Source: Asterias amurensis (Eukaryota; Echinodermata; Asteroidea; Forcipulatida; Asteriidae). Taken from it: DNA of 64,000 nt. Below are positions 25,301-34,011 of this stretch, in pieces; positions within the stretch are counted from its first letter, which is position 1, and each line of letters opens with the position of its first letter. Below the pieces are notes generated by a model. It did not search any database. It was not told the DNA's origin and saw nothing but the letters and a program-made list of their open reading frames with translations. The DNA lies in contig NC_092668.1 in the NCBI RefSeq assembly GCF_032118995.1, forward strand, positions 13,309,501-13,373,500. The letters run 5' to 3'. A program made the position numbers and the translations under genes.

Positions 25301-28300
25301 ACGTGCTTAGCTACTTGTTGTGTAAGATACTAGATGTTGAATTTGCATCGGGGATCAAGAATATTAATTTTGGTTTTACCATTACACTGCTGTGTGTCAA
25401 TTTTATTTGTTGAGGTCAAATAAATAATTTATAATAATAATAAAAAACCAATTCTCTTGTTATCTCTGTGCAGGATCTGTCTCTCAGTCCAGCTCTGGTG
25501 GAAGGGACAGCCCAATCTCCCTCAGTCTGCACAGCACCTTCTCTGTCAGTTCCTCCGGCCGAGGTTCCGTCAGCTCCTTCTCAGAGCCGGGGGTCAGCGT
25601 GACTAGAGAGTGTGAAGGGTGAGTCAGAATTATATTTCAGCCTAGTCATCAGACTCGCCCTGTATTATGTTCCATTTAATATGGTTTGCACCACCCTTTA
25701 AATAAAATGAAAAGTTCCTCCATTCATAAAAATTAAAATAAGCCGAGTAAATGCTTTTTTTCTTCAGCTCCATGACTCGCATCATCGAGATTGAGAAGAG
25801 CACCGAGCCGCTCGGTATCCGAATCATCCGAGGTGATCGAGGAGGTATCATTGTTCATACAGTCACTCCAGGCAGTCTGGCAGCTAGAGCTGAGCTACAG
25901 TACGGAGACCAGATTCTAGAGGTTAGTGTTTGGTGCATCAGTGTCAAAATAACTATGTTAGGTTGGAAGGCTCAAAAATTCTTAAGCCCGGTTCATACTT
26001 TCTGCGAATGCGAATGTGAAGCGCATGTTGACGTCACAAATTCGCAACGAATAATTCGCAACTGTTGAGCTGTGCTCAACTTTTGCGAAAACGTCAAATT
26101 CACATCGCATTTGCAGGAAGTATGAACCGTGCTTCACTTGCAGATTGTGAAACTGAATTGTGAAGGACGCCGCAAAAACGCTTTCAAGCCGCAGGCATGC
26201 AAGGGTGCCCTTGGCAGCCAGCCACATCGATTCATATCTGAGCACAGCCGGAGATCAAATGTGTTTGATTTTTCCGGAGGGAGGAAAAATGCAGGCCCAA
26301 GCGAAAAAACCTTGTGGCATAGCAGAAAACCATCGTACAACTTTACTCACATGACGGAAATCAAACCAGGGCTACAGTGGTGAGAGCTATTCTTTAAAAC
26401 CAAGCCAACCATGCCACCCAAAATATCGCCTTTTTTTCCTGTCTTCACGTTAAGATAAGATCACCCTTTAAGGACCGCAAACCGATTATACATTTATTCC
26501 TCACCTACAATGCCTCAAATTCCACAATAAAATTATAATGGTTTTTCATTTTGTAGTTTAACGGATTGAACCTACGACAGGCAACGTACGACCAGGCGGC
26601 CATCATCCTGAGCCAGGGCGGTAACAGCATCAGCATGAAGGTCATACAGAGTAAGTCTCAAATAAAACGCTAAGCACAAATGAGCAGGACACCAGTCACA
26701 GATGGTACATGTAACATGTTAGTTTGGCTGGTAACCTTAATATTCTGCTAAGCACTATATCTGTTGTGCTGAGCTAGTTTTTTACATTCAGAGTAAGTCT
26801 CCAATACTCTTAGATGACATACCTTTGTTCTGTATACGTAATGAACAACCTTTCCTTCAACACTGTAAATAACACTGTGGACTTCTGTTTCAAGTCCCTA
26901 CATTATGTGGACTTCTTGCGGTCTCTTGTCCACACTTTGTGTGTAGCATTTAAACAACCTCCTTTTGCCCTCCAGGTCCTATTGAAAGCTCTAACTTCAT
27001 TCAAAATTGCTTTTATCACTTTTTGTTCATGTTATTTTTTCCACAGAAATGCAGCGTCATTCTGTTTGTGACAGCGAAGACGTCACCCCAACCTCAACAC
27101 CAGGACACAACTCCCCCTTGCCAAGCCGTCCTCAATCAGAGGTCTGCTCCGATACTGGAACCATGACACCCCCAACGCCAAGAGCTAGCCGAATCTACAG
27201 GTCAGTAAACCCTAGGTGACGAGTAGGATTTGGAACTTTGCATCTTGGAAGTAAAAAAGAGAGGTCTGCAGTTACACTGTGTGAAAATCTCTTTTGAGAA
27301 GTGTGTCTGAGTTGATTGATTCAACTTTTAATTTAATTTTTTTTTCCCTTTAAAGCGCCCCCAAGGATGAGAATCTGCCATCGCCCAGCGAGCCGCGCTT
27401 CGTATTCCTGGAGAAGAGCGGCAACAGCCTTGGCGTGGGAGTCTTTGGTGGAAACGCCGTGGGGATTTTCGTCTACGAGGTCCAGCCTGATGGAGTGGCG
27501 GCCAAACCCAACGGCCTCCAAGTTGGTGATCAAATCCTAGAGGTACAGTCTTTTGTTTTTTTGAGAAAATTGTACGTTTAATCTTTACTGAATAACGCTT
27601 ACAGTGTCCGCTATTTGTTTGCAATTTAAACCTAAAATGTCCAGCTTTTTTAAGTACACTAGTTGAAGACATAAAATAGATCGTACATGTACGACCTTGG
27701 CACTGAAACTGTTGATACTGTATCTTTGAAGTAATTTTATTAAATACTCTTTTAGATGCTTCAAAAATGTGTGTAGATTTACTACGGAACACTAGAGCTG
27801 TTTTTAGGGGTTTTTTTGTATGCAAGTTGCCAGACACACAAGGTGTTGGCTACAATAAACTGTTTTCCAGGGGATGTAGGCTTTGGTATCACTACTTTCC
27901 GAACCTCAGTGATATGTTACCATCAGAACAGCCCTAATATTCCATTGTAAAAACCACTATATGTCTAGTTATTGTTATTACTTTTATTAATGATTTACTG
28001 TACACAGTTTAATGGTGTTGACTTGCGGTGTGCAACGGCAGAACAAGCAGCTACCGAGTTACAGAAACCTACAGAAAAGGTCACCATCCTGGCACAGTAT
28101 AACATTGGAAGTAAGTCCCTTCACAATAGTACAAAGCTGCTAAGCAGAAAGTTAAGCCTAACTCTTTGTTGTGCTAAGTACAACCCAGCAGGGAACCAGT
28201 TACAAGCAGTAAACAATACATGCTGTTTTGGCTGGTAACTGGTTTCTGCTAAACGTGTTTTCTATGCCAAGCATTTTTTTTGTATTTGTGCTTAACAGTT

Positions 28301-30001
28301 TTTTCTTAAATCGGACCAGGGCTCAATTTCATAGAGCTGCATTTAAAAGCAGAAAAAAATATAGCTTAAAAAATGTCAACACACTATTTTTGTTTTTCTT
28401 ATTATTCTATGTATGTTTGTGTGTAAAAGTCACCCCTCATAAAAGACCATTCCTTGTAATGGTCAAAAGTTTGCGTGTGATACAAATATTCACCTAAGGA
28501 CCAAAAGAATGGAACACTCTGAATCAAATCAAGGATGCTAAGACTATTCAAATTTGTAAGAAACTGCTCAAATGTTATCTTTGTCAACAAGTGTATTTAA
28601 TAGATGTTAAATTTGCATCGGGGATAAAGAATATTAATTTTGGTTTTGACCCATACACCGATGTGTGTTAGCACTGTATACTCAGTACTTACCTGAGTCA
28701 TGTACAAAAATATCACAGGCATGTTACTTCATGTACTTGTCTTGAGCGCCTTTTAACAGTTTTTGTTAATGTTGGCTCTGTATATATGTTTTTTGATTGA
28801 TTGACTCACCAATTATTCCACAGAGTTCAACAAGGTGCAGGATCAGCATGGTGACTCCCTGTACATCCGCGCCATGGTGGATTACCAGTCTGAGACGGAG
28901 GACCAGCTAAGCTTCAAGAAGGATGATATACTGTACGTTGACGACACCATGTATAACGGCATGCTTGGCGTCTGGACTGCTTGGCTCTTAGACCCCTCTG
29001 GGAAGAAGACTACGTGTGGACAGATCCCAAGCAAGACTCTGTAAGTTTAAGGTGTTGGTGGGATGCCTTGGTGTGGCTTAGGCGGTCGAGCGTGCTGGAT
29101 TCAAGTTCTGGTGTATACAAATTTTCCAGGGCTGTTTGCACAGAATCAACAAATTATCATTTGCCCGGTTTGATTACCCCCAAAAAGTCCAATGCGGACA
29201 TGGGTTACAGGCAAAGTATGACTTTTGTTTTCTGAACCATTTGATTGTTTTATGTAAATGTAAATGTTAGGTTAAGTTCGCCTGTCTGAAACTAAGACGT
29301 GGAAGTTGGTCGCATTCTTTAGATATTGCTGAAAATCCAGAGCGAATATGTCCGCGCAGGAAGAATAATCCAATATAGGAATACACAATCTGAGAAGTAT
29401 TATGCGAATCTCTGATTCAATTCTTGGGGTTTAAAAACTGTTATCGTTTTACAGAACCACATTACTTCAAAGTGAAATGTTTCTCAAAATGCTTATATAC
29501 TAACTAAGGCTTCTAATACCAAAGGTTTTTATTGCCGTCAATTTAAATAGTGATTACCAAACTTACACCTCCCTTTAAGTCATAGATATCCTTAAACATT
29601 GTAACATCTTCACACAGGCTTCAGAAGGACCAAGCTCGTAAGCGCAGCATCTCCCAAGGCCTGCAGGAAGAGGAGCTCCGCAGCGCCTCATCGAGACGGA
29701 ACGCCGTCCCCGCCCGTCGAAGTCTCTTCCGTCGCAAGAAACACCAACGCAACAACTCGGACAGCAAGGAGCACAGCGAGGGATCCGTGACCGATGTTCC
29801 TATCCAAGAAGGTAGGGTTGATGGCTGAATAAAGTCTCTACTTAAATTAAAAACCACTTTGTTTAATGTCGCTTATGTGTAATTGGTCTACGTCTAATTT
29901 TCCTTGCTGTATGTGGTTTCCCCTCTTGTGCGCCTTGAGCACCTCATTTTGGTGGATTTTGGCACCTTACATGTATAAATATTCTTCATTCTTTATTATT
30001 A

Positions 30002-30095
<94 letters not shown>

Positions 30096-33000
30096 ATTAC
30101 TAACAAAACAGAAGAAAAACAGGTGCGGTATTTTCACAAGAATGGTGAATCGTAATGTTCTTCCTAAGTTCCAAGTTGCTATTTAATTTTTTTTTTTTTA
30201 AAGTAAATCTGAGCTTATAATTTTACTTCATGTTTGCTCATTTACAGAAGCTGTCATGCCGACGTACCTACGAGTCGAGCCTCTGGACTGTAAGTTAAAT
30301 CAAATCCTTCAAAATTCATCAGTTTTTCAATAATTTTGTTTTGACTTTAAGGGAAAAATTTTGTGCGAAATTACATGTAGATGCATGATGCACTGACCAC
30401 TCAATATCACCCTTAATTGTGAATGCTAAGAGTGGCAATGGCCTTGAATTTCCACCCTAGCAGATGTTCCTTTACCGTCGGGTCCCTATGTGCTGTCAGT
30501 ATTTTCTTTCAAGGTATATTTGGAGCTACCTGTGAAGGAAGTATGAGAACAATTTCTTTACATAACACCATGTAGAGTGTCATGGCCGTGTGGTTAAGAG
30601 CATCGAATTCAAGTTCTGGTGCTAAGTCACCAGAGTGTGGGTTCGAATCCCGGTCGTGACACTTGTGTCCTTGAGCAAGATACTTTACTATAATTGCTTC
30701 TCTTCACCCAGGGGAATAAATGGGTACCTGCGAGGGTAGAGGTTGATATTGTGAATGAAAAAGCTTTTGGAGCGATATAAACTGTTGCCCAGGTTGTATA
30801 CTCCCAAGGGAGCTGAGAAACATTAAAAAAGGGATGTTATTGGCCCTATGACCAGGGCACTAATGTAAAGCGCATTGATACAGTTATTGTGAAATGCGCT
30901 ATATAAGAGTTGTTATTATTACAAGGTGCTGTTGCTCAATATACAACCAATTAAACCAGGAAAACCCCTTTCTTGGTACGATAAGTGCACTGGGTTCTTT
31001 TACGTGCATTATACAACTCACAGGACCAACAGCCTTAGGTCCCATCCAAAGGAGGAAGCAATAAGGGTTAAGTGTATTGCTTTATCTACATGTTAAAAGG
31101 TTTAAAGACTCATCTTTTTCCATGTTAGATGCTTTCAAGAGCACTATGATCTTGATGGAATAGCGCCTTCTAAATTTTAATTGTTATGTTAATAAAAACT
31201 TCTTCGTTTTTCTTCTTTGTTTCTCACCAGTTCACATCAAGCGACCGGTGGTTCTACTCGGGCCACTCTCTGATCGAGTAGCCGCTAAGATCGTTGATGA
31301 GTCGCCGGATAAATACAACAGATGCAGACCAAGTAAGAGGCTATTCTTTTACTTTCAGTCGTCCCCAAATCATGATTTCTTATAATAAATTGGTTCATGG
31401 TCTGACGTTTCGACTCTAGCAGAATCTTTCTGGAAGGCTAAAAAGGCCCTTTTCAGTGAATTGCCCCCGTATGCTAAGGCAAAATAATTAAGCGTCACTA
31501 TGAAATAAGCCATATACGAGTAAGATTTGAATAATGTCTGGTACAATGACTTGCTTAGTCACAGTGTAACGCTTACATTTGAATTCCTCAGACTATAGAG
31601 ACAGTTGATGCCAAAGGGATCGAGGCAAGCCTTCTCAAAGCAACCTCCAGATGAGCAAACCCTGGTACCATTGTGCCTTACATATCAATTTAGAATGGTG
31701 TATTGTGTATTGGTGTCTCTTACGTAACTACGCTAAAGCTTGCCCCGAATCATGTGGTATAGCAACTGTCTCAAAATTCAAATCTAGCATGCAAATGGCA
31801 TTATGACCCTAGGTGATGAGTGTGAGAAAGAACGACGGCCATTTGTCGTTGTTTACGTGTAGCGGATGTTTGGAGTTGTGATGACTTGGCATATTTCGTT
31901 CCCTTAATTACATGACGAGTACAAATGTTGATGTTGTATGTCCTCTTCCATCTAGAAACGGTTCGGACGTCCTCGGAAATCATGCAGAAGGATCTTGATG
32001 ATAATGTCTACGTCGACTACCAGCGCCGAGACAGCCATTTTGAATGCATCCAGTCTGCCGCAGTCAAAGAAATCACCAAAAAGGTAACGCACCAAGATGT
32101 TCAGCTTAAAGGCACTGGACACTACTGGTATTTACTCAAAATAATTTTTGTCCATAAAAATTTACTTGTTTGGTTGTTTGTTTGTTTTATTTCCAAATAT
32201 CACAATAAATAATCATGAAACATACAAGAAATAAGAACAACGAGTGATAAGAGGAGGGCACCAGGAAAAAGCCTAGGCTTATACAGAGCCTGGACCCTTT
32301 ATAATGTAAATTAATAGGTTTTAGTTTATAACAATAACAATATTGATTATTGAAATGAAGGTACGGTGAAAGGTATAGTGCATCCAGCAAAAATAACACA
32401 AAACAATGATTGTTTGAAATTAAACTGTTTTGAAAAAATTTGTTTGCTATGCAGCCATAAATACATATTGAGAGTCGATAACAAAAAGGAAAATTAACAG
32501 AACATTATTTAGGAAATTACAAAACTTGATAATTTGGAATGGATAATCATGGTACGCGTGTAGTTACAGGTGGTGTCATTTTAGACACAAGCAATGGAGA
32601 GCTGTTGATATATTGAAACATTTTGAGATTCTGAACAGTATGACACTGCTCTAGAGTTGCAAAGGTCGTGGGTTTGAATCCCACCCGAGTAATATGCCTG
32701 TGATTTTGTTCACAGAACTCAGGAAAGTACTGAGTATACAGTGCTAACACACATCGGCGTATGGGTAAAACAAAAATTAATTTTTCTTTATCCCCGATGC
32801 AAGTTTCCATCTATTAAATCTGAGTGTTTGTTTTGTGTGTAGGGTTGCCACTGTGTTCTTGATGGTGTATCTCCGTACGTCAGCGAGCGACTGCAGATCC
32901 TTCAGCTGTATCCAATCGTTGTATTCATCCGCTTCAAATCGGCAAAACAAATCAAGTAAGTAATCAATTCAGAAGATGAAGTAAGCTTGTTATTTTGTAG

Positions 33001-34011
33001 TGTCCCGCACAGTGGCAGCAGAATTTCTTTACACAGCTCTCGTTTCTCCAAACAAAAAAATAAATATAGAATCACACTGTCTCGGAAAAAAAAAATTCTT
33101 CTGCGACTATTTATTTTGTCGATCTCATCTTGTTTTCAGAGAGCAGAAGGACCCTCACTACATCCCAGAGAGGGTCACCAACAGACTTGCCAAGGAGCTC
33201 TTTGAACAAGCCCAGAAACTGGAGCAAGAATGCCGACCACTCTTCTCAGGTAAGATAACGAAACATTGACAAGATGTTTGCTCCCAGGGTCCTAGTAAAT
33301 AGAGCTTCTTAAACACAAACTGTTGACATGGGTCAGAAAAGACTTGTAAGACCTAGAAATATCCAGTCAGCTCAGAACAGAAAGGAATAGAATTTTACAC
33401 TTGGTGCCACCGCAAACCTCCTCTGATTGTACTCCCAACATGTAAATTTTAGTTATTTTTTAATATACTCCTTTTATAACTTAAAACACTACAGGGCCCA
33501 ATTTCATAGAGCTGTTTGCTTAGCATGAAATTTCTTCCTTGTTAAAAACAAGTTTACCAACCAAATTTCCATGTGATTTTCAGGATGAGCAAACAAAAGC
33601 TGAATACCAGTAACAAGCACTATGCAACAAATGAAAATTTGGCTGGTAATCCTGTTTTTATCTAGGTAGAAATTTCATGCTTAGCAAATTTGTGTGCTTA
33701 GCAGCTCTATGAAATTTGGCCCTGGTATGCTGAGGTCACGCACATGTTTTTACGCACAAAGAACAGCTATTGTCCTTTTTGGCCTAAGTGGGGGTACTTT
33801 TTGAATGCCAGTTGATATTATATGCAAGGGGTCTACTTGGGGTCGCAACATTGTCAGTAAGATTTGTTTCTCATTCATTTTGTTTTTTCCTTGTTTCTTT
33901 GCAGATGTCGTCGCGGGAGGCAATCTTGCGAGTGTTTGCACAAAAATCAAGAAGGTGGTCGATAAGGAGCAACGTAAGACCGTCTGGGTTCAGTCCATCT
34001 CTGGGCTCTAA
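16096..34011 (+). CDS. DLG5: DLG5 (discs large homolog 5), whole spliced coding region, 21 exons
   Basis: Scaffold of the MAGUK class acting at cell junctions, polarity complexes and, in vertebrates, Hippo and Hedgehog signalling (family knowledge). Seen here: 21 exons joined by GT-AG introns with matching phases; the exon lengths sum to 6,435 nt, exactly 2,145 codons including the stop, so about 2,144 aa (human DLG5 about 1,919). Domain order by residue: basic/Ser-rich N-terminus 1-148, coiled coil about 149-640, PDZ1 about 673-755, PDZ2 about 760-835, low-complexity Ser/Pro/His/Arg linker about 836-1577, PDZ3 about 1580-1660, PDZ4 about 1722-1807, SH3 about 1818-1885, basic hook 1886-1945, guanylate-kinase-like about 1959-2130. 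Diagnostic blocks shared with vertebrate DLG5 are SIRTLCDKLRRERDRAVS, HDSAIDADSQEWETE, SFKKDDILYVDDT and KLEQE. The start is the first ATG after an in-frame TGA at 16081, with A at -3. Uncertain point: exon 1, since vertebrate DLG5 has a different N-terminus. Confidence 0.95.
16300..16527 (+). repeat. Two ~70-bp copies spanning the exon 1 splice donor
   Basis: 16300-16370 and 16456-16527 are about 80% alike, 156 bp apart. Both carry the CTACGTAAGG donor context followed by CAGCC, TTTATTATCT and TTTGTCAGTCTGTC. The first copy holds the donor used in the DLG5 model; the second would be a duplicate donor within intron 1. Confidence 0.7.
16681..16808 (+). repeat. Repeat family B, left part (DLG5 intron 1)
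   Basis: Starts AGGACCCAATTTCATAGAG and reaches GGCTGGTAATCTTATTCTCA, then breaks off. Confidence 0.6.
17008..18667 (+). CDS. DLG5: DLG5 exon 2, coiled-coil exon
   Basis: A single 1,660-nt exon between a TTTGCAG acceptor and a GTAAGT donor. After about 75 variable residues it is a continuous, highly charged heptad-rich coiled coil (residues about 149-626) with many Arg-Asp-Lys/Arg and Glu-Arg-Asp repeats. Blocks such as SSEVLNKMYDTAWDKYE and SIRTLCDKLRRERDRAVS correspond to the vertebrate DLG5 coiled coil. The CTAC donor region upstream and the unbroken frame support one exon; vertebrate DLG5 splits this region among several. Confidence 0.93.
19739..20023 (-). repeat. Repeat family N interrupted by a family D element
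   Basis: Flanks 19739-19765 and 19921-20023 match the continuous family N copy at 12823-12968 (reverse strand): TTGCCTCCATGCTCCC and TGGTCATTGCATTGGTGCCC. The insert 19766-19920 is family D with ends AGCCGTCGATTTCAC and GTGAAATCGACGGCT. In DLG5 intron 2. Confidence 0.8.
20218..20472. repeat. Repeat family C-like element (DLG5 intron 2)
   Basis: GGGGTCGTTTCATGGCTCTG left end, GCGATGAAATTGGGCTC right end, with ACGCTTGCGG-type repeats inside. Confidence 0.55.
20551..20689 (+). CDS. DLG5: DLG5 exon 3, conserved HDSAID linker
   Basis: Acceptor CCTGTCCTAG, donor GTGGGT; enters in phase 2, leaves in phase 0. It encodes the end of the coiled coil followed by LHHSHDSAIDADSQEWETE, a linker nearly identical to vertebrate DLG5 between coiled coil and PDZ1. 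Confidence 0.93.
20750..20884 (-). repeat. tRNA-derived SINE, head part (DLG5 intron 3)
   Basis: Minus strand: TGTCATGGCCGAGTTG (A box), GCGGGTTCAAATCCCG (B box), CTTGTGTCCTTGAGCAAG. Same family as 30578 with a truncated body. Confidence 0.7.
21107..21234 (+). CDS. DLG5: DLG5 exon 4, PDZ1 first part
   Basis: Acceptor TTTTCCATAG, donor GTAAGT, phase 0 to 2. Encodes LIITKVDKGSLADGRLK, the second and third strands and the SLADGRL turn of PDZ1, matching vertebrate IFVTKVDKGSIADGRLR. Confidence 0.94.
21793..21895 (+). CDS. DLG5: DLG5 exon 5, PDZ1 second part
   Basis: Acceptor ATGTTTGAAG, donor GTGAGT, phase 2 to 0. Encodes VNDCVLKVNDIDLTNGD and the following helix (AIALQAVKKA-like) of PDZ1, ending at the last PDZ strand. 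Confidence 0.94.
22368..22538 (+). CDS. DLG5: DLG5 exon 6, end of PDZ1 and start of PDZ2
   Basis: Acceptor ATCCCCAG, donor GTTAGT, 57 full codons. Starts VVKRRRASG, which corresponds to VVRRRKSLG in vertebrates, and continues into PDZ2 with GVFVGRIEPGSISAKESG and VGDRLIS. Confidence 0.94.
22901..25067 (+). CDS. DLG5: DLG5 exon 7, end of PDZ2 plus long disordered linker
   Basis: A 2,167-nt exon, acceptor TTTATTTTAG, donor GTGAGA, phase 0 to 1. The first about 30 codons finish PDZ2 (INGESVVNKQAKDVEQML); the remaining about 690 residues are low-complexity Ser/Pro/His/Arg/Gln sequence of the kind expected for phosphorylated, partner-binding linkers. It includes a doubled LSPASP motif and a Ser-Arg/His-Ser-rich block near residues 1020-1060. 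If the donor is not used, translation reads through to a stop at 25088-25090, giving a form truncated after PDZ2. Confidence 0.93.
25157..25326 (+). repeat. Repeat family B (DLG5 intron 7)
   Basis: GCCCAATTTCATAGAGCTGC through GGGTAACCTTATTCTTG; followed directly by a SINE tail at 25331. Confidence 0.65.
25331..25405 (-). repeat. SINE tail fragment (DLG5 intron 7)
   Basis: AGATGTTGAATTTGCATCGG and TGGTTTTACCATTACAC, the same tail as at 28608. Confidence 0.6.
25474..25618 (+). CDS. DLG5: DLG5 exon 8, Ser-rich linker
   Basis: Acceptor TCTGTGCAG, donor GTGAGT, phase 1 to 2. Encodes a Ser-rich stretch containing SSGRGSVSSFSEP, resembling the ERGSVSHSE segment before PDZ3 in vertebrate DLG5. Confidence 0.9.
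25768..25921 (+). CDS. DLG5: DLG5 exon 9, PDZ3 first part
   Basis: Acceptor TTTCTTCAG, donor GTTAGT, phase 2 to 0. Encodes KSTEPLGIRIIRGDRGG, with PLGI as the carboxylate-binding loop, then VTPGSLAARAELQYGDQILE. Confidence 0.95.
25984..26133. repeat. Short inverted-repeat element family G (DLG5 intron 9)
   Basis: AGCCCGGTTCATACTTTCTG and CAGGAAGTATGAACCGTGCTT ends, GCGAATGCGAA-type interior. Confidence 0.7.
26557..26650 (+). CDS. DLG5: DLG5 exon 10, PDZ3 second part
   Basis: Acceptor TTTTGTAG, donor GTAAGT, phase 0 to 1. Encodes FNGLNLRQATYDQAA and the last strand of PDZ3; the break after GDQILE is at the same place as in PDZ4 (exons 12/13). Confidence 0.94.
26668..26790 (+). repeat. Repeat family B (DLG5 intron 10)
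   Basis: Core of family B starting GCTAAGCACAAATGAGCAGG; begins 18 bp after the exon 10 donor. Confidence 0.6.
27047..27200 (+). CDS. DLG5: DLG5 exon 11, linker between PDZ3 and PDZ4
   Basis: Acceptor TTCCACAG, donor GTCAGT, phase 1 to 2. Thr/Pro/Ser-rich linker (DVTPTSTPGHNS, TMTPPTPRASRIY), comparable to the short linker containing TTTPEHPS and STPPAKQSSSRIA in vertebrates. Confidence 0.92.
27356..27542 (+). CDS. DLG5: DLG5 exon 12, PDZ4 first part
   Basis: Acceptor CCTTTAAAG, donor GTACAG, phase 2 to 0. Encodes RFVFLEKSGNSLGVGVFGG (binding loop SLGV), then IFVYEVQPDGVAAKPNG and VGDQILE; vertebrate counterpart RVVFIKKSQLELGVHLCGG. Confidence 0.94.
28008..28110 (+). CDS. DLG5: DLG5 exon 13, PDZ4 second part
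   Basis: Acceptor TGTACACAG, donor GTAAGT, phase 0 to 1. Encodes FNGVDLRCATAEQAATEL and VTILAQYN, closing PDZ4. Confidence 0.94.
28134..28370 (+). repeat. Repeat family B copies (DLG5 intron 13)
   Basis: One copy (GCTGCTAAGCAGAAAG ... TGCTTAACAG) followed by a fragment starting GCTCAATTTCATAGAGCTGC at about 28321. Confidence 0.6.
28420..28605 (+). mobile_element. LINE remnant, C-terminal end of the reverse-transcriptase ORF
   Basis: The translation GPKEWNTLNQIKDAKTIQI followed by CKKLLKCYLCQQ fits the GPKLWNSLP...FK..LK..L signature at the C-terminus of many non-LTR retrotransposon proteins. Preceded by LRVIQIFT in the same frame and an in-frame stop; only about 60 codons survive. In DLG5 intron 13. 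Confidence 0.55.
28608..28740 (-). repeat. SINE tail, reverse copy (DLG5 intron 13)
   Basis: GTTAAATTTGCATCGGGGAT and GCACTGTATACTCAGTAC match the reverse of the SINE at 32636-32820. Confidence 0.65.
28824..29040 (+). CDS. DLG5: DLG5 exon 14, SH3 domain
   Basis: Acceptor TATTCCACAG, donor GTAAGT, phase 1 to 2. Encodes the MAGUK SH3: YIRAMVDYQSETEDQLSFKK, DDILYVDDTMYNGMLGVW, AWLLDP and GQIPSKTL, matching vertebrate DLG5 over its whole length. Confidence 0.96.
29068..29120 (+). repeat. tRNA-like SINE fragment (DLG5 intron 14)
   Basis: GGTGTGGCTTAGGCGGTCGA resembles a pol III A box with following TGGATTCAAGTTCTGGTG, as in the SINE at 30578; the rest is missing. Confidence 0.5.
29618..29811 (+). 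CDS. DLG5: DLG5 exon 15, basic SH3-GK hook
   Basis: Acceptor TTCACACAG, donor GTAGGG, phase 2 to 1. Arg/Lys/Ser-rich hook including RRSLFRRKKHQRNNSDSK, equivalent to RRSFFRRKHKHKRSGSKD in vertebrates. Confidence 0.94.
29900..30094 (+). repeat. Retroelement tail with (ATT)n run (DLG5 intron 15)
   Basis: TGTGCGCCTTGAGCACCTCA and GGATTTTGGCACCTTACATG precede about 100 bp of ATT repeats (29995-30094), a usual SINE/LINE 3' tail form in such genomes. Confidence 0.6.
30248..30289 (+). CDS. DLG5: DLG5 exon 16, 42-nt micro-exon
   Basis: Very short exon between TCATTTACAG and GTAAGT, encoding AVMPTYLRVEPLD in phase; corresponds to the segment around LAYQRVQKVD in vertebrates. Its length is a multiple of three and both flanking junctions are phase 1, so skipping it would keep the frame. 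Confidence 0.88.
30578..30922 (+). repeat. tRNA-derived SINE (DLG5 intron 16)
   Basis: Head folds like a Leu-type tRNA: acceptor-like GTCATGG and TCGTGAC, A box TGGCCGTGTGGTTAAG, B box GGGTTCGAATCCC. The body contains ACCTGCGAGGGTAGAGGTTG and it ends GCGCTATATAAGAGTTG with a TTA tail. It is not a working tRNA gene: the anticodon arm is disordered and a long non-tRNA body follows. Confidence 0.8.
31231..31332 (+). CDS. DLG5: DLG5 exon 17, guanylate-kinase domain part 1
   Basis: Acceptor TTCTCACCAG, donor GTAAGA, both junctions phase 1. Encodes RPVVLLGPLSDRVAAKIVDE, the degenerate P-loop: the GxxGxGK(S/T) pattern is absent, as in other DLG5 proteins, so nucleotide-kinase activity is not expected. 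Confidence 0.94.
31956..32083 (+). CDS. DLG5: DLG5 exon 18, guanylate-kinase domain part 2
   Basis: Acceptor TTCCATCTAG, donor GTAACG, phase 1 to 0. Encodes VYVDYQRRDSHFECIQ and AVKEITKK, matching LFVDYKRRSGHFDVTT and SIKEITEK in vertebrates. Confidence 0.95.
32106..32625 (-). repeat. MITE family A-like copy split by an inserted segment
   Basis: 32106-32165 is one end (TTAAAGGCACTGGACACTAC ...), and 32581-32625 matches the next segment (CAATGGAGAGCTGTTGAT). The about 415 bp between look like foreign sequence; read on the minus strand part of it (32166-32300) resembles a LINE 3' tail ending in AATAAA and T/A-rich runs. Lies in DLG5 intron 18. Confidence 0.45.
32636..32820 (+). repeat. SINE with B box (DLG5 intron 18)
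   Basis: GTGGGTTTGAATCCCACC is a pol III B box; the body contains GTACTGAGTATACAGTGC and ends TTATCCCCGATGCAAG. Its end is only 23 bp before the exon 19 acceptor. Confidence 0.65.
32843..32955 (+). CDS. DLG5: DLG5 exon 19, guanylate-kinase domain part 3
   Basis: Acceptor TTGTGTGTAG, donor GTAAGT, phase 0 to 2. Encodes CHCVLDGVSPYVSERLQ and YPIVVFIRFKSAKQIK, closely matching vertebrate DLG5. Confidence 0.95.
33140..33249 (+). CDS. DLG5: DLG5 exon 20, guanylate-kinase domain part 4
   Basis: Acceptor TTGTTTTCAG, donor GTAAGA, phase 2 to 1. Encodes EQKDPHYIPERVTNRLAK and FEQAQKLEQE, the C-terminal helices of the domain. Confidence 0.95.
33494..33722 (+). repeat. Repeat family B, enlarged copy (DLG5 intron 20)
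   Basis: From GGGCCCAATTTCATAGAGCT to AGCTCTATGAAATTTGGCCC, about 230 bp, 40 bp longer than usual. Confidence 0.7.
33905..34011 (+). CDS. DLG5: DLG5 exon 21, C-terminus and stop
   Basis: Acceptor TTTCTTTGCAG; enters in phase 1 and ends with TAA at 34009-34011. Encodes GGNLASVCTKIKKVVDKEQ and the end VWVQSISGL; vertebrate DLG5 ends similarly with KVLWIPACPL. Confidence 0.95.

Noticed and set aside
29866-30186. 106-codon plus-strand frame rich in Ile
   Set aside because: Created by the (ATT)n tail of a retroelement in DLG5 intron 15; no conserved sequence.
30578-30665. Possible Leu-type tRNA gene
   Set aside because: A and B boxes and acceptor-like ends are present, but the anticodon arm does not fold properly and a long SINE body follows without a pol III T-run.
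31231-34011. Active guanylate kinase
   Set aside because: The P-loop glycine/lysine pattern is absent, as in DLG5 generally; the domain is a protein-binding fold.
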